Origin: Erythrobacter sp.
Lineage (GTDB): Bacteria > Pseudomonadota > Alphaproteobacteria > Sphingomonadales > Sphingomonadaceae
DNA: 64,000 bases
NCBI GenBank assembly: GCA_030148605.1
Contig: JASBTD010000038.1
Location: 29,921 to 93,920, forward strand
Reading direction: 5' to 3'
Shown here: positions 60,129-64,000 of the stretch, in pieces
Layout: the number at the start of each line of letters is the position of its first letter
How positions within the stretch are numbered: the stretch's first letter is position 1
Made by a program: the position numbers and the translations under genes
Notes under the pieces: model-generated
Database searches by the model: none
Seen by the model: only the letters and a program-made list of their open reading frames with translations
What the model was told of the DNA's origin: nothing

Positions 60129-60713
60129 TCAGCCATTGCTGCCCATCGCATCGCTAACCGCTGCGGCATGATGCCGCGCGTTCTCCGCATAATGCGCCAC
60201 ACCCATCCGCATGCCGGCGATCGCCGCGTCGGACAGTTCCTTCATCGGCTTGGCCGGGCGGCCGGCCCACAGCGTGCGGTCTTCCATGACCTTGCCTTCG
60301 GTCAGCATCGCACCCGCCGCGAGCATCGCATCATGGCCGATCACTGCCTTGTTCATTGCGATCGCGCCAAGCCCCACGAACCCGCGGTCGCGGATCGTGC
60401 AACCATGCACCATCGCCATATGGCCGATCAGCACGTCATCCCCGATGATCAACGGCGAGCCTTGTTCATCGCCGGGGCGCGGCGGATCGCAATGGCACAC
60501 GGTGCCATCCTGGATATTGGTCCGCTCACCAATCACGATCCGGCTGACATCTGCGCGCAGCACGCAATTGTACCAGATCGAGCTATCTGCACCGATGGTG
60601 ACATCGCCAATGATCGTGCATCCCGGCGCGATAAAGGCGCTGTCGTGGATCTGCGGCGTCTTGCCATGAATCGGCACGATATTGACCCCTGGTCTCGTGC
60701 TGTTTCCGGTCAT
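60129..60713 (-). CDS. Gamma carbonic anhydrase family protein
   Basis: Left-handed beta-helix trimer of the CamH/CaiE/YrdA type. About 194 residues of hexapeptide repeats: IHDSAFIAPGCTIIGDVTIGADSSIWYNCVLRADVSRI in pieces, HCDP (first His), IGDDVLIGHMAMVHGCTIRDRGFVGLGAIAMN with His at about residues 84, 107 and 112. Those three histidines would bind zinc or iron. Start ATG 60713 overlaps the upstream stop by one base (TGATG), rejecting a longer in-frame ATG. Activity cannot be guaranteed, since many family members are acyltransferase-like. Confidence 0.88.
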   Translation of the reverse strand: MTGNSTRPGVNIVPIHGKTPQIHDSAFIAPGCTIIGDVTIGADSSIWYNCVLRADVSRIVIGERTNIQDGTVCHCDPPRPGDEQGSPLIIGDDVLIGHMAMVHGCTIRDRGFVGLGAIAMNKAVIGHDAMLAAGAMLTEGKVMEDRTLWAGRPAKPMKELSDAAIAGMRMGVAHYAENARHHAAAVSDAMGSNG

Positions 60714-62926
60714 CAGTGAATCCCCATCAGATATTTCCATTTGATCAGCGGCAGGATCGAAGCATAGTCATCAGTCCATGGTTCGTCCAAGGGCGCGTTC
60801 AGATCTTGCCAGAGATCGGCACCGGTGGCCTGCTTGATCCGCGCCATCACTGCCGGATCGCGGGTCATCACCACCCAGTCTGATTGCGACAATTCCTGCC
60901 CGGTTGGCAGCTTGTCATCGCGCCGCAGAGCCACTTGGCAGCCACATTCTTCGGCGGCGCTGGCCAGCACTGGCTGCAAGTCGAGGAAGCGGTTCGATAT
61001 GTGGATCAGTAAAGCACCATCATCGCGAATGGCGCGATTGTAGATCCCGAAAGCCTCGCGAGTAAGCAGATGTAGCGGGATGGCATCGGAAGAGAATGCA
61101 TCGACCACCAGCACATCGAACTGCCCCGCCGGTTCTTGCTCCAGCGCCAGCCGCGCGTCACCGATAACCGTTTCAGCCCCGGGCGAGCATTGCGACAGGA
61201 ACGTAAACCGCTCCTGATCAGAGAAAGCCAGCACCGCCGGATCAATCTCGTAATAACGATAGGTCTGCTCCGGCTCGCGGTAGCAAGCGAGTGTGCCTGC
61301 ACCAAGCCCGACAATCCCGACATCGGCATCAACCCCAAACACCTGCGCTGATTTGCCCAGCACCAGACCCACGCCCGCGCTGCGGCCATAGTAGGATGTT
61401 GGCTCGCGCTGGCGATCCGGCGCAAGGAATTGCCCGCCATGCACTGTGGTGCCGTGCGTCAGCACGCGCACGCCGCGCTGCTCGATATCCTTGATGTTGT
61501 AGACCCCGAAATAGCTGCGCGTGCGATCGCCCTCATCATAAGCATTGAGGTGCCCGCCACCGCCGCGGCCCAGCATCATCAAAAGCAGGATCATGATGAA
61601 GGCGAAGCGATGGAATTTCACAAGGACTGCAAGCCAGGCCATCGCCACGAAGATCGCCAGTGTGACATAGTCCATACCCTTGGCAACGGTCACAGCCATG
61701 GTTGCAGCCAGCACACTGGCCAGCAGGATCGCACCGAGCACTGATGGCAAGCGCCAGCGCTCGCTTTCTTCCAGCTTTTGTTGCCATGCGAAGAGCCCGC
61801 CCAGCGGAAGCAAGGCAGCCGTCGCCAGAACAAGGATCGGATGTTCCCACACCCAATCGAACACCAGCGGCGCGATCAGCGCCGTGAACATGCCGCCCAA
61901 TACGCCGCCTGCCGACATGACGAGATAGAACAGCGTGAGCCGCGAGGGATCGGGCCGCAGGTCGTAAAGCTTGCCATGCAGCGCGACAGCTAAAATGAAC
62001 AGCATCACCACGGTCGACAACGCGATAGTCAATCCGCCGACCGATTGCGGAACCATGGCAAGCCCGCCCACCAGCAACACGACAATCGGCGCCACCCGGG
62101 TTAGAACCTGCGTTACAGTCCGTCGCTCCGAAAAGGCCGGGACAAAGCTGAGCAAGTATAGCCCGAGCGGCAACACCCACAGCAGCGGCATGGCAAGGAT
62201 GTCTGTCGTCAAATGCGTCGTGGTGGACAGCATCAGGCCTGAAGGCACTGCCGCCAAGACCAGCCACAGCAGGATAGTCTTGAGCGGCACAGTCGCCCCC
62301 GCTTCCCCATGTGCCTCGCCGCCGGCATGCGCGGTTTCCACTTGCCAGCGAGCGCGCGCCAGCAGCAGCACCAATATGCCAAGCACCACATAGCCTGCGG
62401 TCCACATCCAGGCTTGCTGGCTCAAAGTGAGATTGGGCTCGACCAGCAGCGGATAGCTCAACAATCCCGCAAAGCTGCCAAGGTTTGAGCCGGCGTAGAG
62501 CGGATAGGGGTCGCCTGCATCGGGCGAAGCGGCATACCAGCGCTGAACCAATGGTGCCTGCGCTGACACGACAAAGAACACCGGCCCGATGCTGGCGAGC
62601 AGCAATGCGGGAACCCAAAGCACTTCGAGACCGGGGCCAAAGCTTGCCCAATCAGCAAGCGCAATCGGCAAGCTCAGCCCGGCAAGCGCAAACAATGTCA
62701 CATGCAGCATGAACTGTCGCTGCAAGCTCAAGCGCCCGATCGCATGGGCATAGGCATAGCCGCCCAGAAGCAAGGCCTGGTAAACCAGCATCGCGCTGTT
62801 CCAGACATTGGGCGCACCGCCCAAACGCGGCAGCGCCAACCGCGCCACCATCGGCTGGATCAGGAAAAGCAGGAAGCTGCCAACAACAATCGCAGCTACA
62901 AACAGGTAGCGCCTGGGCAATGTCAC
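60713..62926 (-). CDS. Fused MFS/spermidine synthase
   Basis: Membrane protein of 737 residues combining an N-terminal MFS-like half (about eleven to thirteen membrane segments, residues 5-430; YPLYAGSNLGSFAGLLSYPLLVEP in pieces) with a C-terminal spermidine-synthase Rossmann domain (about 470-730; VGIVGLGAGTLACYREPEQTYRYYEIDPAV in pieces, DVLVVDAFSSDAIPLHLLT). Function of this fusion family is unproven; the polyamine substrate aspartates are only partly kept. Start GTG 62926 overlaps the GNAT stop by four bases. It is followed by the carbonic anhydrase in the same operon. Confidence 0.85.
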   Translation of the reverse strand: MTLPRRYLFVAAIVVGSFLLFLIQPMVARLALPRLGGAPNVWNSAMLVYQALLLGGYAYAHAIGRLSLQRQFMLHVTLFALAGLSLPIALADWASFGPGLEVLWVPALLLASIGPVFFVVSAQAPLVQRWYAASPDAGDPYPLYAGSNLGSFAGLLSYPLLVEPNLTLSQQAWMWTAGYVVLGILVLLLARARWQVETAHAGGEAHGEAGATVPLKTILLWLVLAAVPSGLMLSTTTHLTTDILAMPLLWVLPLGLYLLSFVPAFSERRTVTQVLTRVAPIVVLLVGGLAMVPQSVGGLTIALSTVVMLFILAVALHGKLYDLRPDPSRLTLFYLVMSAGGVLGGMFTALIAPLVFDWVWEHPILVLATAALLPLGGLFAWQQKLEESERWRLPSVLGAILLASVLAATMAVTVAKGMDYVTLAIFVAMAWLAVLVKFHRFAFIMILLLMMLGRGGGGHLNAYDEGDRTRSYFGVYNIKDIEQRGVRVLTHGTTVHGGQFLAPDRQREPTSYYGRSAGVGLVLGKSAQVFGVDADVGIVGLGAGTLACYREPEQTYRYYEIDPAVLAFSDQERFTFLSQCSPGAETVIGDARLALEQEPAGQFDVLVVDAFSSDAIPLHLLTREAFGIYNRAIRDDGALLIHISNRFLDLQPVLASAAEECGCQVALRRDDKLPTGQELSQSDWVVMTRDPAVMARIKQATGADLWQDLNAPLDEPWTDDYASILPLIKWKYLMGIH

Positions 62927-63495
62927 TGAACCACATCTCCGGATGAAGGCGCCCAGTCCTGCCGGGACAGCGCATATTGAATGGTCGGGTTATCTGCAGC
63001 TGAATAGGCCGGGTCGACAAAGTCCAGATCCGCCCGCCTTGTCATGCCCAGCTTTTCCATCAGGCGCCAGCTGGGTGCATTGGCTTCGCTGGTAAGGGCA
63101 ACAAGATGCGGCGCACCGATGGTCGAGAACGCCCAATCGATCACCGCCCGCATCGCTTCGCTGGCATAGCCCATGCGCCAGCGGTCCTCGCGCACCAGCC
63201 AGCCGATCTCATGATCGCCCTTGTTGGGCGCAAGCGGATTATCGACCCGTTTCATCCCGGCATGACCGACCAGCTCGCCAGATGGTTTCTCGATCATCAT
63301 CATGAAACCAAACCCCTCCCGCGCGAAGCCGGCCATGCTCTTGGCATGCTTGGCTTCAATTTCATGCAGCTCTTTCGGGCCGCCCAGATGCTCCATTACA
63401 ACGGGGGTGTTAAGCAAGCGATACTGCAGCGCGGCATCGCTTTCGTCGATCCGCCGCAGCACCAGCCGTTCGGTCTCGATCACGATATCAGCCAC
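62923..63495 (-). CDS. GNAT family N-acetyltransferase (RimJ/RimL type)
   Basis: Acetyl-CoA-dependent transferase of 190 residues from GTG 63495; a TTG 13 codons earlier (63534) is possible but unlike the family. LVLRRIDESDAALQY at the start, LVGHAGMKRV, EIGWLVREDRWRMGYASEAMRAVIDWAF (motif A, RxMGxAxEA) and ALTSEANAPSWRLMEKLGM (motif B, N-SxxLMEKLG). Probable target is an N-terminal or small-molecule amine. Eight-base overlap with the upstream paralogue suggests a tandem duplication. Confidence 0.85.
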   Translation of the reverse strand: MADIVIETERLVLRRIDESDAALQYRLLNTPVVMEHLGGPKELHEIEAKHAKSMAGFAREGFGFMMMIEKPSGELVGHAGMKRVDNPLAPNKGDHEIGWLVREDRWRMGYASEAMRAVIDWAFSTIGAPHLVALTSEANAPSWRLMEKLGMTRRADLDFVDPAYSAADNPTIQYALSRQDWAPSSGDVVQ

Positions 63496-64000
63496 GCTGC
63501 GCTGCCCACACTTCGCGCGCAATCGAATAGACAATGATATAGGGATCGTCAGGATCGAAATCGCTGTTGTCGAAATCCAGATCCTCGCGTCGCTGCATGC
63601 CGAGCTTGATCATCAGCCCCCAGCTTGGCTTGTTCCCGGTGACTGTCAGCGCGATCACTTCGTCTGCTTGGAAGCGCTCAAAGGCGATGTCGAGCGAAGC
63701 AATGGCCGCTTCCTTGGCGAAGCCCATGCCCCAGGCATCTTCGCGCAATCGCCAGCCCGCCTCCATCATGCCGATTGGGCCGCCCGGCTGGTTGCAGCGC
63801 TTGAGCCCGCAAAAGCCCAGGATCGCTCCATCGCTCTTGCGCTCGACACACCAGAAAGTGTGGCCATGATCGCGTTCGTATGAAAGCAGCCGTTCCTGCG
63901 CCGCCAGCCGCTTCGGCTCATCACACACCCCGCCGAGCCAGCGCATGACGGCAGGGGTATTGGTGCCTTCCCAGAAACGCGGCCAGTCTTCCTCGCGCCA
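63488..64000 (-). CDS. GNAT family N-acetyltransferase, partial
   Basis: Second acetyltransferase of the same family, cut at its N-terminus by the end of the window (the frame is open to base 64000 with codons for WREEDWPRFWEG visible). Motifs: AILGFCGLKRC, EAGWRLREDAWGMGFAKEAAIASL and TVTGNKPSWGLMIKLGMQRRED. It resembles the following gene over its length, so the two look like a recent tandem pair. Function within the family is not readable. Confidence 0.82.
   Translation of the reverse strand, partial: WREEDWPRFWEGTNTPAVMRWLGGVCDEPKRLAAQERLLSYERDHGHTFWCVERKSDGAILGFCGLKRCNQPGGPIGMMEAGWRLREDAWGMGFAKEAAIASLDIAFERFQADEVIALTVTGNKPSWGLMIKLGMQRREDLDFDNSDFDPDDPYIIVYSIAREVWAAQRG

Noticed and set aside
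1..64000. CRISPR arrays, rRNA and prophage structural genes
   Set aside because: No regularly spaced repeats, no rRNA-like stretch and no capsid, tail or terminase genes; the DUF5681 gene alone does not make a prophage.

Overview
The window looks like part of the chromosome of a GC-rich alphaproteobacterium of the order Sphingomonadales, most likely Erythrobacteraceae (Erythrobacter/Altererythrobacter type). This is inferred from gene content: SciP (DUF1153), TrcR (DUF1013), DUF1192, a COQ7-type ubiquinone hydroxylase, bactofilin beside an M23 peptidase, FabI, a PglD/FkbM sugar locus and an Rpf-less, FtsH-less housekeeping layout. No rRNA, tRNA or CRISPR array was found.

Layout. 1-10.5 kb is ordinary core genome: the end of an RND efflux adaptor, a GlsB-type membrane protein, the cell-cycle regulator SciP, mnmA, a lipoprotein serine hydrolase, a compact CDF-transporter/phzF/pdxH operon, a DnaJ-like chaperone, a YihY membrane protein and fabI. 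10.5-14.1 kb is a small mobile region: a noncoding stretch with inverted repeats and a Z-DNA-prone tract, a DUF5681 protein, a higBA toxin-antitoxin pair, an XRE regulator and a tyrosine recombinase flanked by an 11-bp direct repeat.

14.0-35.6 kb is a surface-polysaccharide locus. Its main transcription unit runs leftward from about 31.9 to 18.1 kb: rfbF, rfbG, rfbH, a sugar epimerase/reductase, a NeuB-like PEP-condensing synthase, an acetolactate-synthase-like TPP enzyme, a HAD phosphatase reading in frame into a KpsD/Wza-like SLBB exporter, a KpsE/Wzz-like chain-length protein, a GT2 glycosyltransferase, a GtrA flippase-like protein and a GT87-like membrane protein. Almost every junction overlaps by 1-20 bases. 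The gene set predicts a CDP-3,6-dideoxyhexose that is extended by pyruvate/PEP-type chemistry and then exported. An IS630-family element with a decayed transposase sits in the stop codon of the neighbouring fkbM-like gene. Between 31.9 and 37.5 kb lies an AT-richer block of mostly unrecognised genes (a TPR-like protein, a winged-helix regulator, a polytopic membrane protein, a tiny zinc-ribbon protein, a UDP-glucuronate-type epimerase, two lipoproteins), one of which has its signal peptide out of frame at an A6 tract.

37.7-64 kb returns to core genome: a leftward operon proA-nadD-rsfS-rlmH-envC-ctpA-dsbB-coq7, a rightward M23 peptidase-bactofilin pair with a cluster of GANTC (CcrM) sites upstream, fadD, trcR, a GT4/metallophosphoesterase pair, a GST/quinone-oxidoreductase pair, DUF1192, clpA, an S9 peptidase split by a frameshift, a SulP transporter, DUF167, a gamma carbonic anhydrase, a fused MFS/spermidine-synthase protein and two GNAT acetyltransferases, the last cut by the window edge.
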